In this document: piece by piece, positions 9,360-21,535 of the stretch | Layout: every line of letters begins with the position of its first letter | Position numbering within the stretch: position 1 is the first letter of the stretch | Source: Neocallimastix lanati (nom. inval.) | Taxonomy: Eukaryota; Neocallimastigomycota; Neocallimastigomycetes; Neocallimastigales; Neocallimastigaceae | Assembly: GCA_016946835.1 (NCBI GenBank) | Contig: JACVTC010000088.1 | Coordinates: forward strand, 147,501-211,500 | Direction of reading: 5' to 3' | DNA: 64,000 nucleotides | The notes under the pieces: generated by a model | Seen by the model: only the letters and a program-made list of their open reading frames with translations | Databases searched by the model: none | Told to the model about the DNA's origin: nothing | Translations under genes and position numbers: made by a program

Positions 9360-12300
9360 TTATTCTCTATAAGGTAGAATATTTTTGATGTGTACATTCC
9401 TCTTTAATATAATTCCAGTTTTATCTTCTTGTAATTTAACAGTATTCCAAGTGATTTCTTTGATTGTATAGGGCCCAATATAATAAGGGTCTAATTTATG
9501 TCTTTGAAACATTCTTATTTTTACTTTATCACCGATTTTGTATTCATGAATCTGTTCCATACTTTTCTTTGCTTCTCTTCTTGTCTTCCAATAGTTAATT
9601 GTCCCAAACTTTTTATTGGCTGCATCTTTAATCCATTTTGTATGTTCTATTAATCTTTCTAATAATAATTCTTCAATCGGTTGCTCAATGGATTCTCCTA
9701 ATGAACAAAGTATATTGATTTCATTTGGGAGTATATCTTCACGTCCATATAATAATTCAAAACTTGAATATCCACTAACAGAAGATTTTGAAGTCCTGAT
9801 AGCCCATAAAGCTAAAGGTAGTAAGGTATCCCAATCATTATTTTTACCAGCAAAATTCCTAAGTTGTTTTCCAATCTCTCTATTTCTATTTTCGACCAAG
9901 CCATTAGAAGCAGGATGGTAACGAACAACAAAATGAATATATACACCATAAAGATCTAAGAATATTTTGGTGAAATCACTATTCAACTGGGTTCCATTAT
10001 CCATATTAATTATTTGTGGTAACCTATGTCTACTAAAAACATTAATTAAAAAGGTGATAACATCTTGAGAAGTAATTGTTTGAGAGGCTTCAGCTTCAAC
10101 CCATAAAGTAAAATAATCTACACAAACTATAATATACTTATTACCTTTGGATGTAGTTTTTAAAGGTCCAATAATATCCAATCCTAATCTGACAAAAGGA
10201 GCCTCTACAGGAGTTCTAAATTGTTCAACTAAATTGGGAGAAGGTTCCGATCTGTTCAATTGGCATATTTTACAAATTGAAATATACTTCTTTATATCCA
10301 AAATCATATTTTTCCAATAAAAATTTTGTTTTATTCTATCATATGTCTTTTGTAGGCCTTCATGGCCGATCCTATGGGCCATTCCGATAATTTTTATTTT
10401 TTCCAAATAATCATCTATTACTAGTCTAAGTTTACCTCTATCTTTAATATATGTTTTATCATTAATAGTGATAATCCTCTCTGTCAAAAACTTTTTCATA
10501 AATTCTGAAATATATTTTTCATTTTCAATTTCATCAATAAATTCTCTGGGAGTATCCTCTTCGTTATTATTATTAATTATTATATTATTATTATCAACTA
10601 TACCATTTCCACCATTTTCGCTTCTATTACCTTCATCATCAATATTATTTTCATTGTTTTCTTTTACGTTACCTTCAGTATTACTATTATTATCGTTTAC
10701 CAAAGCATTAGTAGTAATAATATCTTTCCTTTTTATACGAGAAAGTGCATCAGCTAATATATTTGCTCTCCCGGGTTGATAAACAACGTCAACTTGTAAC
10801 TGACTAAATAAAAGACACCAACGAGCATGTTTACTTGTATTTGGTTCATTGTTTTTAATTATAGGAACTAAAGGTTGATGATCTGTGTAAAGAATAGTCC
10901 GAAAAGGGTTTCCAAGAATATAGGGTTTAAACTTATTAATGCAGTAGTAAGCTGCAGTTCCTTCCAATTCAGTAATAGAGTAATTATGTTCAGATTTACT
11001 TAAAGAACGACTAATATAAAATACTGGGTGTTCTATTTTATCTTCATATAGTTGTAATAATACTCCACCTATCCCTAGATAGCTAGCATCTGTACGAATA
11101 ATAAAGGGTTTATCAAAACGTGGATAACATAAGATAGGTGCGTTACAAAGAGAATTCTTCATATTATCAAAACTAATAGTTTGTTCTTTAGTCCAAATAA
11201 AAGGTGAGTTTTACCTTAAAAGTTTACGTAGGGGTTCAGAAATAGAAGCATAGTTTTCAATAAAATTTCTATAATATCCAACCATTCCAAGAAAAGAACG
11301 TAATTCAGAAATATTGGTAGGAATATCTAAATTCTTGATTGCATCTACTTTTCTTTCTATGGGTAATAACCCCTTATTTGAAATCTTGTGTCCCAACGCT
11401 TCATCTTCGTAAACACAGAAATGACACTTTTCAATATTCATTTTTAATTTATTATTTCTAAGAATTTCAAAAACATTTGTTAAATCTATTAGATGTTGTT
11501 CAATGGATGGTGAATATACAATAATATCATCCAAATATATTTGAACACATTTATTTATTAAGTCAAAGAATATACGATTCATTTCTCTCTGGAAGGTAGC
11601 AGGAGCGTTGGTCAAACCAAAAGGCATTACCTTAAAGTAATAATTTCCAAACTTAGTAGTAAATGAAGTAAGTTCTTGATCATCCTTAAACATAGGTATC
11701 TGGTGATACCCACTAAACAGATCCAAAGTTGAAAAAATATAAGCATCTTTTAGAGCATCAAAAATTTCTTGTATTATCGGGATTGCATAGGCATCCTTTT
11801 TAGTGATATTATTTAATAATCTATAATCTATACATTATCTCCAACGACCGTTTTTCTTAGGTACTAATACAATAGGTGACGACCATGGTGAATGAGATGG
11901 TACAATTAGTCCTTTATCTATTAATTTCTTTAATTCTATTTTTAAAGCTTCTAATTGAATTTGAGAAATTCTATAAGCTTTTTGTTTAATAGGTTTACTA
12001 CCTGCAATTAGTTCAATATGGTGAGGTAGTAATTCTGAAGGTTCCAAATCATCACTGGAAACGGCTATAACATCTGTATAAGAATTTAATATTTTTTTGA
12101 ATTCAGCCTTAAAATCCAAATCTTTGATATCCATATTATCAATTAATGCTTCAAGAATTTTATTTTTATCAACATTCTCATTAATACTATTAATATTATT
12201 AATTATTGTAGAAGGTGGATTTTCTATTATATAACAAAACATAGCTTGAGATTGAAAAATTTGAACGTCCTCTAATGGTACTAAGGGTACAACGTTAAAA

Positions 12301-12995
12301 CTGAAAATACCATTGATATTATTAATTTTATTTCTCACATATAAATATTTACTATTAGCATCTACTAGCAACTTATAATCCGCTTGTGTTTTTAAATTAA
12401 TAATTATATCAAAAATAGGATCACCGTTATCCACGACTCTAAATTCAGTATTAATTTTTAATGTTCCAATTTGTACTTCAAGTTGAACTATTTCATAAAC
12501 CTTTTCTTCAACATCAGATAAAGCTTGATGTACTCTGCCAGAGGTAGTTCTTACAACAGTATAATTTTTGATGAATTTTGTGAGAAATTTCCTAGTTACT
12601 AAATTCGCGTTACTACCACCATCAATTAAAATAGCGGCAGGATAACCATCAACGGAACCACTGACCACAGCAATATCGTGTTCCTGGACTTCCCTGGTAC
12701 AGTAGCAATGTGTCGGATTGTTGACAATCTCAAAATTTTCGATGTCATCGTAACATTCCGCATAGCCTATGATTGTTTCCTCTTCTGTTTTCAATTTTTT
12801 GAAACTTCTGTTAACATCGGCACGCAAGGCACTACTAATTCCTAATAACTGAGCCAAATTAATATTAGCTGGGGTATTTCTCAATTCTTCCACAATATCG
12901 TATGGTTCAACACCCTCTAACAATTGAATTATTTGACCAACTCTGGTAGCTTTGTCCTTCGTTTTATCTCTTTCTTTATCATTGGTAGGGTTCAT
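9360..12995 (-). pseudogene. pol: pol region of Ty3/gypsy element (fossil, broken)
   Basis: Domains in element order: aspartic protease near 12.6 kb (AILIDGGSNANL), reverse transcriptase at about 12.0-11.2 kb with the IYLDDI active-site motif, RNase H at about 11.16-10.75 kb (RTDASYLGIGGVL), integrase zinc region with an H-H-C-C pattern near 10.37-10.25 kb, integrase core at about 10.2-9.7 kb (LGLDIIGPL, NMDNGTQLNS, YHPASNGLVENRNREI), and a GPY/F-type tail near 9.45 kb (IGPYTIKEITW). No chromodomain is seen after it. The family normally makes these as one polyprotein. Here the region is broken in about two places and is treated as a fossil. Confidence 0.9.
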
Positions 12996-12999
12996 TCTA

Positions 13000-13639
13000 T
13001 TTCCAATTCCAATTTTATTTAGATTATTAACTTTACTATTTTTACCAATTTCTTCATTTTAAGTGTTCAAGTTATCCGTTTTATTTTTATTATTGTTCTC
13101 TACATCCAAGTCAACTTTATCCATAATATCCAAATCTGCTTTATCCACAATATCCAAACTATTATTCCTTATTTTCTTACCTATACTTTCAAAATCATTA
13201 TTGTTCAATACCTTCGTTTTGTTAATATTTAGTTTATCTAAATTTCCATCATTAATACTTTCCAATGTATTATTATCCACATTTTCGTTGTCATGTTTAT
13301 TAGTTATATCATGATTAAAATTTTTAGTATTATTAATATTGTAATTAATTTTTGGTTTATTCTTAAGGGGTAACTCTACAATATTTCTATTTCTTAAATT
13401 ATATTTTATTTTAGGTGAATTATTTATTGTATTATAATACATTTTATTAGTATAATCATTTTCGCTTAATTCTTCATTATTAATTTTTCTTTTTGTTTTT
13501 GGTAGTAAGGATGAATATTTTTCATCTCTACTACGTTTTGCAGCAGCAATAATATTTTTGTAATTATCATTCCATGAGGTAGCTGCAATTATACTAGGGT
13601 TGGCATTTTGATTAAAGGAAGTTAGCCTTCTTCCATTAT
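13000..13639 (-). other. Low-complexity gag-pol junction region of the LTR element
   Basis: The stretch is Asn-, Asp- and Lys-rich on the element strand and has no recognisable domain. It lies between the gag zinc knuckle and the protease, where related elements have a variable linker. It is part of the same fossil. Confidence 0.5.
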
Positions 13640-14764
13640 CTAGTTTTTTTGAGAATATAAGGAATTAATATAATTTTCATAATTTGGATCATTTTGGAAT
13701 CTATCAAAAGCAACGCAATCTTTTAAAACATGATCCGGTTGATGACAGAAATAACAGGTTTTAATTTTTAAATTTTTCATTTGATTAGTTAAATCGTCTA
13801 TAACATCAGAATTATTATTATAATTATTTGTATTGTGATTCATATTACGATTATTGTTATTACTATTATTATAATTATTACCATTGTTATAATTATTATT
13901 AAAATTATTGTTACCAAGATTATTGTTATTATTAAAACTATTAAAATTTGGGTTTCTAAAATTTCTCAAAACGCTAGAATTCATTCTAGATGATGAATTT
14001 AATGATACATTATTAAATCTTCTTATTCTATTAAAATTTCCTGAATTGTTAAATGTATTAAAATTATTATTAAATGGAGTGAAATTTGAATTATTATTAT
14101 ATTGATCAATGAAAGCATTATTAAGGTTTGATCTACCAGATTGGGAAAAATTATTTCTTCTATTATAATTATTGATATTACCATAAGGACCCCACATTTC
14201 TTGGTTTCCTTGAGATTGAGTTAATATATTTTCATATTTCTCAGCTAATTTACAGGCAGTTTCAAGGTCAGGAGCTTCAGCCATGGCGATTCTTTCATAA
14301 ATTCTACTACGAGGTCTCAAGGCATTTTCATAGTCGATCACTGAGAAGGAAGATTGGTCTGCGGAATCTAATTGATCATATAACTCTAAGAATCTAGTAT
14401 TAAAGTCGTAAATACTTTCATTTGGATTGATCATAATTTTCTTAATTTGTCTTAATTTGTCTTCTTTCAGATTTTCTCTCCAATATTTCTTTTTAATTAG
14501 GTATACACATTCATCTAGTGTTAGAATCCGATTCAACTTGACTTGTTCCATATGAAGTACACGAACTATATCATCCTCACAGGATGCAATGATATAACTG
14601 AATTTTCCTGCATCCGTTACAATACGTTCCCTTCTAAACCAGTCAGTAATACGAAACTTCCAAATTTCTGCATCTTTATGAACACCTCCAATCCTTGGTA
14701 GAGTTCTAGTATCGACATCATCGTTATCCACTAGAGTTGTCGAAGTAGTAGGTGAACTTGACAT
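13640..14764 (-). CDS. gag: gag-like protein of Ty3/gypsy element (fossil)
   Basis: This 374-codon frame starts near the leader. It has a Ty3/gypsy-type capsid-like helical region (about residues 25-190, with EKYENIL at its end), an Asn-rich spacer with NNYNNGNNYNNSNNNN-type runs, and one CCHC zinc knuckle close to the end (CYFCHQPDHVLKDC). This matches the usual gag layout of the family. Its position downstream of leader and primer-binding site agrees with the element orientation. Confidence 0.85.
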   Translation of the reverse strand: MSSSPTTSTTLVDNDDVDTRTLPRIGGVHKDAEIWKFRITDWFRRERIVTDAGKFSYIIASCEDDIVRVLHMEQVKLNRILTLDECVYLIKKKYWRENLKEDKLRQIKKIMINPNESIYDFNTRFLELYDQLDSADQSSFSVIDYENALRPRSRIYERIAMAEAPDLETACKLAEKYENILTQSQGNQEMWGPYGNINNYNRRNNFSQSGRSNLNNAFIDQYNNNSNFTPFNNNFNTFNNSGNFNRIRRFNNVSLNSSSRMNSSVLRNFRNPNFNSFNNNNNLGNNNFNNNYNNGNNYNNSNNNNRNMNHNTNNYNNNSDVIDDLTNQMKNLKIKTCYFCHQPDHVLKDCVAFDRFQNDPNYENYINSLYSQKN

Positions 14765-14970
14765 TTTAAGGAAATTCCAAATAATGAGTAGTATATATAT
14801 ATAAATACAATAATATATAGTCTTATTAACTAATAAAACGCGTTCAATAATTTATAAAATTAAATATATATTTTATCACTATTAAAAATTTTTACTATTT
14901 ATTTTTATTACTAAGTATTATTATCAATATTAATATTATTATAATTATTATTTATTATTATTATATATAT

Positions 14971-15025
<55 letters not shown>

Positions 15026-15488
15026 ACTTATTAATTAATTTACTAATTAATACTATTTATTACTTCTATTATTATTATTATTATTATTATTATTTTTTTT
15101 TTATAATAAACTAATAGTTAATAATTAAAGGCTTATTCGTTTTTATACTGGTTCAAACTCCCAGTTATCTTTAATTACAAATAAAATATTACAATTAATT
15201 AACTAACTTATCACTATTAACTAAATCTAAATAGTAATTAAAGACTTATTCGTTTTTATCCTGGTCCAAATTCCCAGCTGCCTTTAATTAATAAGAATAA
15301 AATAAAATATATATATAATTTTTTTTTTTTTTTTTGACGCGTAATTATTAATTTTCAACTAATATTTTATTTAAACTTAATAAATTAACACAGGAAAATA
15401 ATTATAATAAAAATATATCTCTTAATAAAACACTTATAAAAATAATACAACTATATTATTGCACATCCCCGATATCTCCACCAATTTT
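14765..15488 (-). other. 5' leader of the LTR element with duplicated stem-forming block
   Basis: The leader is about 720 bp between 5' LTR and gag and contains a T-run of about 50 (14971-15022). A 55-bp block occurs twice (15123-15177 and 15236-15290). Each copy is bounded by AATTAAAG and CTTTAATT, and carries an inner CTGG...CCAG stem. In this position such structures can serve as packaging or dimerisation signals; that role is inference. Confidence 0.6.
15465..15483 (-). other. Probable tRNA primer-binding site of the LTR element
   Basis: Read on the plus strand the segment is ATCCCCGATATCTCCACCA, the expected form of a tRNA 3' end (T-stem, acceptor strand TATCTCC, discriminator A, CCA). 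On the element strand it starts TGGTGGAGATA, five bases inside the 5' LTR. The primer tRNA should begin GGAGATA; its amino acid cannot be assigned from here. Confidence 0.75.
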
Positions 15489-16054
15489 TGATATACGGGA
15501 CTTTTATGTGCTATATTTTAATTATAATAATATAGTTATATCTTTATTTAATTTATTATTCCTTTTCCTAAAAACTAAAAAAACCCCCTTTCTAAATTAA
15601 TTTATTAGAAATTGGTTATTATTAAGAAATTACATTTTAAAATTATAAAATTTAATAGTATGAAATATATTTTAAACATATAATATAAATTATATATATA
15701 TAAGAATACAATATCTATATTTAAATAATAAATGTATATTATATGTAAAAGAAAAAATAAATATAAAATAATACATAATAATATATTGTATAATATAATA
15801 AAAATCCTATTAAAGTTAAATATAAAAATATTATTATATTTTAATATAATAATATATAATTATAAAATAAATAATATAATATAATATATTATAAAATAAT
15901 ATGTAATTTAATATATATTATAATAGTAATTATAATATAATAATGAATAATTAATAATATATTATAAAAATTATTATCAAAAGATATAAATTTAATATTT
16001 AATAATTATTATTAAATATACAAATATGTTACTACACATATTTGTTTTAGATCA
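15489..16054 (-). repeat. 5' LTR of the Ty3/gypsy element
   Basis: This 566-bp terminal repeat is the partner of 8435-9000. It is followed on the plus strand by the TTTA target duplication. Identical length and no visible substitution indicate recent insertion. Confidence 0.9.
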
Positions 16055-16074
16055 TTTATTATGTCACGTTCTAT

Positions 16075-16562
16075 GAAAATATTTTAATAAAATAAACGTG
16101 ATAAAAATAAATTTATGTAAATTATTTATTATTTATTATTAATTATTTAATTATTTGTTAAATAAAAATGGAAGTTTAATATTTTTATATTTTTATAAAA
16201 GGTTTGTTATAGGAATAGTTGATCATTGATTTATTTGTTCTAAATGGTAAAATGAATTCCTAAACTCAACAAATAGTTATGTACTCCAACAAGATTTCAA
16301 CTTACAAAACTATTAAAATTAGTAATTATAATTATAATTATAATAACAATAACAATAATAATAAAAAAATAATAAATAATAGATAATAAATAATTGAATA
16401 ATAATAAATAATAAATAATTAAATAATTAAATAATTAAATAAATAATAATAATAATTAAATAATCAATAATGAATAATAAATATTAATAAAAAATAAATA
16501 ATGAATAATGAATAATTGACATAAATATATTTTTATCACGTTTATTTTATTATAATATTTTC
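16075..16562. mobile_element. Candidate non-autonomous DNA transposon (44-bp TIRs)
   Basis: GAAAATATT...ATTTATGT at 16075-16118 matches the reverse complement of 16519-16562 with only a few differences, including the core AAACGTGATAAAAAT. The ~400 bp between hold ATAAT-type low complexity and a less biased stretch (16195-16315), with no open frame. Terminal inverted repeats without coding capacity fit a MITE. No convincing target duplication is visible, so the transposon class cannot be named. Confidence 0.6.
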
Positions 16563-16784
16563 AAAGAGTGAAACGTTTCAAAAAATTTCGTTATAAATTA
16601 TTATTGAAACAAATAATATATATTTTAAATAAATAATTTGATAAATAAAAAAAATTAATAAATAAATGAATTAATAATGAAACAGATAAATAATATTTAT
16701 TTTAAATAAATAAATAAATAAATAAATAAAATTATAATAAATGAAAAAGTTTAAAAAATATATATATAATAAATAACAAATAAT

Positions 16785-17275
16785 TAAATAATATATAATA
16801 AATAATAAATAATAAATAATGAATAATAAATAATAAATAAATAATAAATAAATAATAATAAATAATAAATAAATAATAAATAAATAATAATAAATAATAA
16901 ATAATAAATAATAAATAATGAATAATAAATAATAAATAATAAATAATAAATAATAAATAATAAATAATAAATAATAAATAATAAATAATAAATAATAAAT
17001 AATAAATAATAAATAATAAATAATAAATAATAAATAATAAATAATAAATAATAAATAATAAATAATAAATAATAAATAATAAATAATAAATAATAAATAA
17101 TAAATAATAAATAATAAATAATAAATAATAAATAATAAATAATAAATAATAAATAATAAATAATAAATAATAAATAATAAATAATAAATAATAAATAATA
17201 AATAATAAATAATAAATAATAAATAATAAATAATAAATAATAAATAATAAATAATAAATAATAAATAATACAATA
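16785..17275. repeat. 7-bp microsatellite AATAAAT (long array)
   Basis: Nearly 400 bp of perfect AATAAAT repeats with irregular edges. All long Tyr/Leu/Phe/Ile frames on the minus strand here are translations of this repeat. Confidence 0.95.
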
Positions 17276-17442
17276 ATAAATATTTCTCATAAATATTTAA
17301 AAAAATACTTATAAATAATTTATTTTCTATTTATTAAGGTTGATTATTTTTAATTTAAAATGATATTAAAAAATTATGTATGTGAATTTTCATTTTTTAT
17401 TTTTTAGAAATTTTTTATTATATAATATATAGTGTTAAAATG

Positions 17443-17618
17443 TTTTTTTTTTTATCATATATTATTACTCAAAATAATTAAATTAAAGAGTCATATATAT
17501 TATTTAAACTATAATTAAAAGATCGAAAGTTTTTTTTTTATCTTATATTATTACTCAAAATAATTAATTTATAAAGAGTCATATATATTATTTAAACTAT
17601 AATTAAAAGATCGAAAGT
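17443..17618. repeat. 88-bp direct tandem duplication
   Basis: 17443-17530 and 17531-17618 both run from a T-run through TTACTCAAAATAATTA to GATCGAAAGT, with few differences. Confidence 0.85.
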
Positions 17619-18023
17619 ATTAAATTTATTTATTATTATTTTACTATTTCTTTAATTTATGTATATAAATTTGTATATATTTTAATTATAAATGAGATTG
17701 TATTAATTACTTTTTTTTTTTTTTTTCTTTCTTTTTTATAACTATATTTCATATTTTAATATTTTTATTTTATGTTATTATTATTGATAGTTAACTTGTA
17801 ATTAAACTTTTTATTATTTATTACTTATTATTTACTTTTACATATTAAATTCTCTTTCTTATATATGCATTCATCGTTAAGATATTAAAAATTATTTTAT
17901 TATAAATGAAATTTAAATTATATGAAAATGAATAATTAAAAACTCATTTTGTTAATGAAAAAATATTAAAAATATTAAGAAATATGAAAAGTTTATTTAT
18001 AAAAATTTTAAGAATAATAATAT

Positions 18024-18150
18024 AATAATATTTAAAATTCATTTATAATAATTTATAATATCTTTAATGAATAATAATAAAATAATATTTAAAATTCATT
18101 TATAATAATTTATAATATCTTTAATGAATAATAATAAAATAATATTTAAA
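18024..18150. repeat. 57-bp tandem repeat, about 2.2 copies
   Basis: AATAATATTT recurs at 18024, 18081 and 18138. The two full units are almost identical. Confidence 0.8.
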
Positions 18151-18742
18151 GTTTGGCATCTTTAAATACAATAATCCGCTCATACATTATTGGAACTGTG
18201 TATATAAATAAATTTATTAGTATAGATTTAGAGTTATATTAAAATATTTGCGGATAAAAATGAATATAAAAAAAATATATATATATTAAATAAAATATGA
18301 GAAATTTTAAAAAAAAAGTTAGAACAAAAAAAAAAAAAAAGAGAAGAAAAAAACAAGAAATAATAATATATAAATAAATAAAAAAAAAGAGAGATAGAAA
18401 AAGAATAAAATAAAGAAAGAAAAAAAAAAAAAAAAAAGAAAGAAAATAGGAAAGAATAAAAATAAAATATTAATAATTATATAATATACAAGAAATAAGA
18501 ATAAAAAACTGAATATATAATTATAATATATAAAAAAATAAAAAATAAAACTATTTATATATATAAATATATACAAAAAATAAAAAAATAAAAGAAAAAT
18601 AATAATAAAATAATAAATAATAAAAAGATTAAATTTTAAATTTAATAAATTTAAAAAAAAAAAAAAAAAAAAAATATAAAATAATTATGTATTAAAAAAT
18701 AAATAATAAAAGTATTAAAAATATTTTTAAAAAGTAATAAAA

Positions 18743-21209
18743 ATGTACAATCTTGCCTATATATTCTTAATTATTAATTTTTTGGTTTTTACTTTAGCCG
18801 AAAATAATTATTATATTATTTCAATTAGAAGAAGTAAGAAAGATGAAGAGTATGACGAAGCAAGTCAAAAAATTCAAAATGCAATCGACGAATTAGTCAA
18901 TGATAGAATGAATGATATTTATAATATAATTGATGAAAACAAAGAAACTTTTGTTTTGGAAAACGGAAAACAGGATGAAAAATTAAAAGAATTAGAAATA
19001 AATAAATTAAAATTAGAAAAGCGTAATTTAAAAAATAGAACAATATTTAGATATGCAAATAAAAATAGACCTCAATTTCACAGAAATAATATTAAACGTT
19101 CAGTAGATGATAAGGAAATTGAAATTGAAATTGAATCGGATTTAGTTCGTCCTATTTGTCCTATTTTAAATTATTATGCTGTTAAAGCGTATTTATCAGA
19201 TGAAATTGTTGAAAAAGTAAAGCAACTGCCTAATGTTATTGGTTGTGAAAAAATTGAAAACTCAAAGAGTTCCAATTTAGATAAATATTATGATATAGAA
19301 TCCATTAAGGAAGAGACTCAATGGTCTGATGTTAGTGTTCAAGAAAATGAAACAAACTTTTCAAATCATTTTTCTCATTTATCCTTAATTTCTCAAGATA
19401 AATTTATTAAAAATAATACAACTTTTGCCTATGATAATAATTATTATTACCCCTCTTCCGCTGGTAAAGGAATAGATATTTATATTATTGATATTGGTCT
19501 TTCAACTGGCAGTGACTTTGGTGAAGAAGAATGGAAAGAACATGAAGATTTTTCTACTTATAATGATGAACGTACCGTTTCTTGTGACGTTTTAATTAGT
19601 AATGGTGAAATAAAAAATGTGGAGGATAAAAAGTATTGTTCAATTTTTGATGATGAAGAAGCCAGAACTAAATATGATCATTTTTCATCCTATCCAGATC
19701 ATGGAGTAATGGCAGCCTCTCTTGTTGCAGGAAAAATATATGGTGTTGCCAAAAAGGCAAATATTCATATGATTGCCACTGAATTTGAAAATGATGATGA
19801 ATTAGTTGCTCTTGATTATGTTAAGCAAGTTGGTATACCATATAAATCTATTATTACTATTTCACGTAATGGTAATTGTAAGTACAACCAACTCATTCAA
19901 GATAAAATAGATGAATTAACCAATAAAGGAATAATAATAATTGTTTCTGCCGGAAATGAAAATTCCAATGCGTGTAAAATATATAAAACTGAAGATAATA
20001 CCAAAATTCTTAATTTATACGCCGGATATAAAAATGTAATTACTGTCGCTGCTACAGAAAATATAATTTATAGTGATATCTCAAATGGATATAAAGCAGC
20101 AAGCTATTCAAACTATGGTAGTTGTATCGATTTATTTGCCCCTGGTGAGGCTATTTTTGCCAATACTAATTATAGATATGATGGTTATACTAATATGCAT
20201 GGTACCTCCTGTGCTGTACCAGTTGTTGCCGGTGTTGCTGCTACTATTATGTCTGAACATCCTCATATTCAGTACCATTATGAATCAATGAGAGAAGAAC
20301 TAATTGAAAGATCATTGAAAGGGGTCATCAGTGATTTAGGTTCCCCAGATACTCCAAATCGATTCATTAACAATGGTAAGCGTTCAATTTATGAACCTAT
20401 AAGATGTGATCATCCATCAGGTAAATATAAATGTGAGACTGGATGTTGTTCAACAGAAGGTAAATGTATTGAATATTCAGACATTCCTGATGATGAGGAT
20501 GTATTAGATATCTGTTTTATTGATAATGGATGTGATAGTAAATTTGGACGATGCCTTCCTTCAAGTCCAGATACGCCAGGTCTTACGGAAGTTGAAAGAA
20601 AAAAATTAGTAATTAATGCATGTACTAATGAATTGAGACCTTATGAATTCTGTGACATTGAAATAGTAGATTCAAGTCTTAGAGGTATTTATTCAAACTA
20701 TGAATTTAAAGAAACCTGTAGATTCTATAGAAGTAGTCATTGTAAGGAATTCTTTAGTTCCCCGTATGACTATGCACCAAGTTGTGTGGAAGCTCAAAAA
20801 TATAGAGAATTTAGAATCATTTCACAAGATAAGGAATATATGAAAAGTCAGGAAATTATTAATAATTTCTATTGTGCAGGAGAATACGACAATGGCGTTT
20901 TTAATATGTGTTCTCTCTCAAAGAAATTATATTTACACCAATTTAAAGATAAGAATGAAAAAGAAAACGAAATTAAAAAGAATTGTGCAATAAGTGAATG
21001 TCATGAACCTTTTGTCGAATACAGTAAACATTTACTTGATTTATATGGTGAAGATCCAGAGAACAAAAATTACGTTGAATCCTTTTCTGAGGTAAATGAA
21101 AGAATGGAATTCTTATTATCATCTGAATGTAATGCATCCAATTCCACTCCTCCTTCAACTTCTTCTTCTGAAGCTAATTCCACTACTATAACTAATGAAT
21201 TATTATCAT

Positions 21210-21240
<31 letters not shown>

Positions 21241-21535
21241 TACTTCTACCAATACATCTACTAAATCTACGACTTCCAAACCATCTAACACTAAAAAAAT
21301 TATAATTAAAACCGTTACTACTAAGAGAGTAGTAATTAGAACAACAGTTAAACCAGTCAAGTTAACTTCCACTACCACAAATAAAACTAAAACCCAGAAT
21401 TTTTCAAAAGTAAAAACCACCTCAAAAACCACCACCACTACTACTAGAACAACAACAACAACCAAAAAAATAAAAACAACGATAACCAAAAAAATACAAC
21501 CAACACCCAAGAAATGTTGGTGGTGTTGGTGGTAA
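18743..21535 (+). CDS. Secreted subtilisin-like protease with hevein-like and 10-Cys domains (930 aa)
   Basis: The product is a predicted extracellular serine endopeptidase of the S8 family. Residues 1-19 form a signal peptide. Residues 22-118 resemble an I9-type propeptide and end at a Kex2-type KR site (118-119, before SVDD). The catalytic domain spans about 240-545 with Asp250 (IYIIDIGL), His320 (PDHGVMAAS), oxyanion Asn405 (SAGN) and Ser489 (HGTSCAVP), so all key residues are present. An eight-cysteine hevein-like module (C555-C604) suggests chitin binding. A 10-cysteine domain (C627-C796) follows, shared with the genes at 23.9 and 31.8 kb. A Thr/Ser/Lys-rich linker from about 800 is probably O-glycosylated. 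The protein ends in CWWCWW and lacks the terminal chitin-binding module of its paralogue. No intron is seen. The first ATG is chosen because the signal peptide starts there. Confidence 0.9.

Larger units (their letters stand above)
8435..16054 (-). mobile_element. Ty3/gypsy LTR retroelement (fossil), with both LTRs
   Basis: Two 566-bp direct repeats (8435-9000 and 15489-16054) bound an interior with gag and pol on the minus strand, in the order gag, protease, reverse transcriptase, RNase H, integrase, which defines Ty3/gypsy. On the element strand the LTRs begin TGATCTAAAAC and end CGTATATCA, the canonical TG...CA. A 4-bp direct repeat TTTA flanks it (8431-8434 and 16055-16058); a TTTAT reading is also possible. 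By eye the two LTRs show no difference, so the insertion is young. The element is nevertheless broken, with about two breaks in pol besides the gag-pol boundary. It cut into the 3' flank of the second duplicated unit. Confidence 0.9.
16059..18742. other. Intergenic region before the secreted-protein cluster
   Basis: No gene is present. It holds the TIR element (16075-16562), a 7-bp-unit microsatellite (about 16785-17275), an 88-bp tandem duplication (17443-17618), 57-bp repeats (18024-18150), and purine-rich A/G/T tracts up to the ATG at 18743. No distinct TATA box can be chosen in this composition. Confidence 0.7.

Noticed and set aside
15123-15290. tRNA genes suggested by T-loop-like TTCAAACTC
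   Set aside because: No acceptor, D- or anticodon arms can be formed, and the block is duplicated inside the retroelement leader.
16671-17290. Long minus-strand frames of 168-200 codons (YLLFIIY repeats)
   Set aside because: They are direct translations of the AATAAAT microsatellite. A 7-bp unit without stops stays open in several frames.
21070-21510. Minus-strand frame of 146 codons, Val-rich (and the similar one at 26266-26607)
   Set aside because: These are antisense shadows of the Thr-rich linkers (ACT/ACC codons read as Val/Gly) of the intact subtilases.
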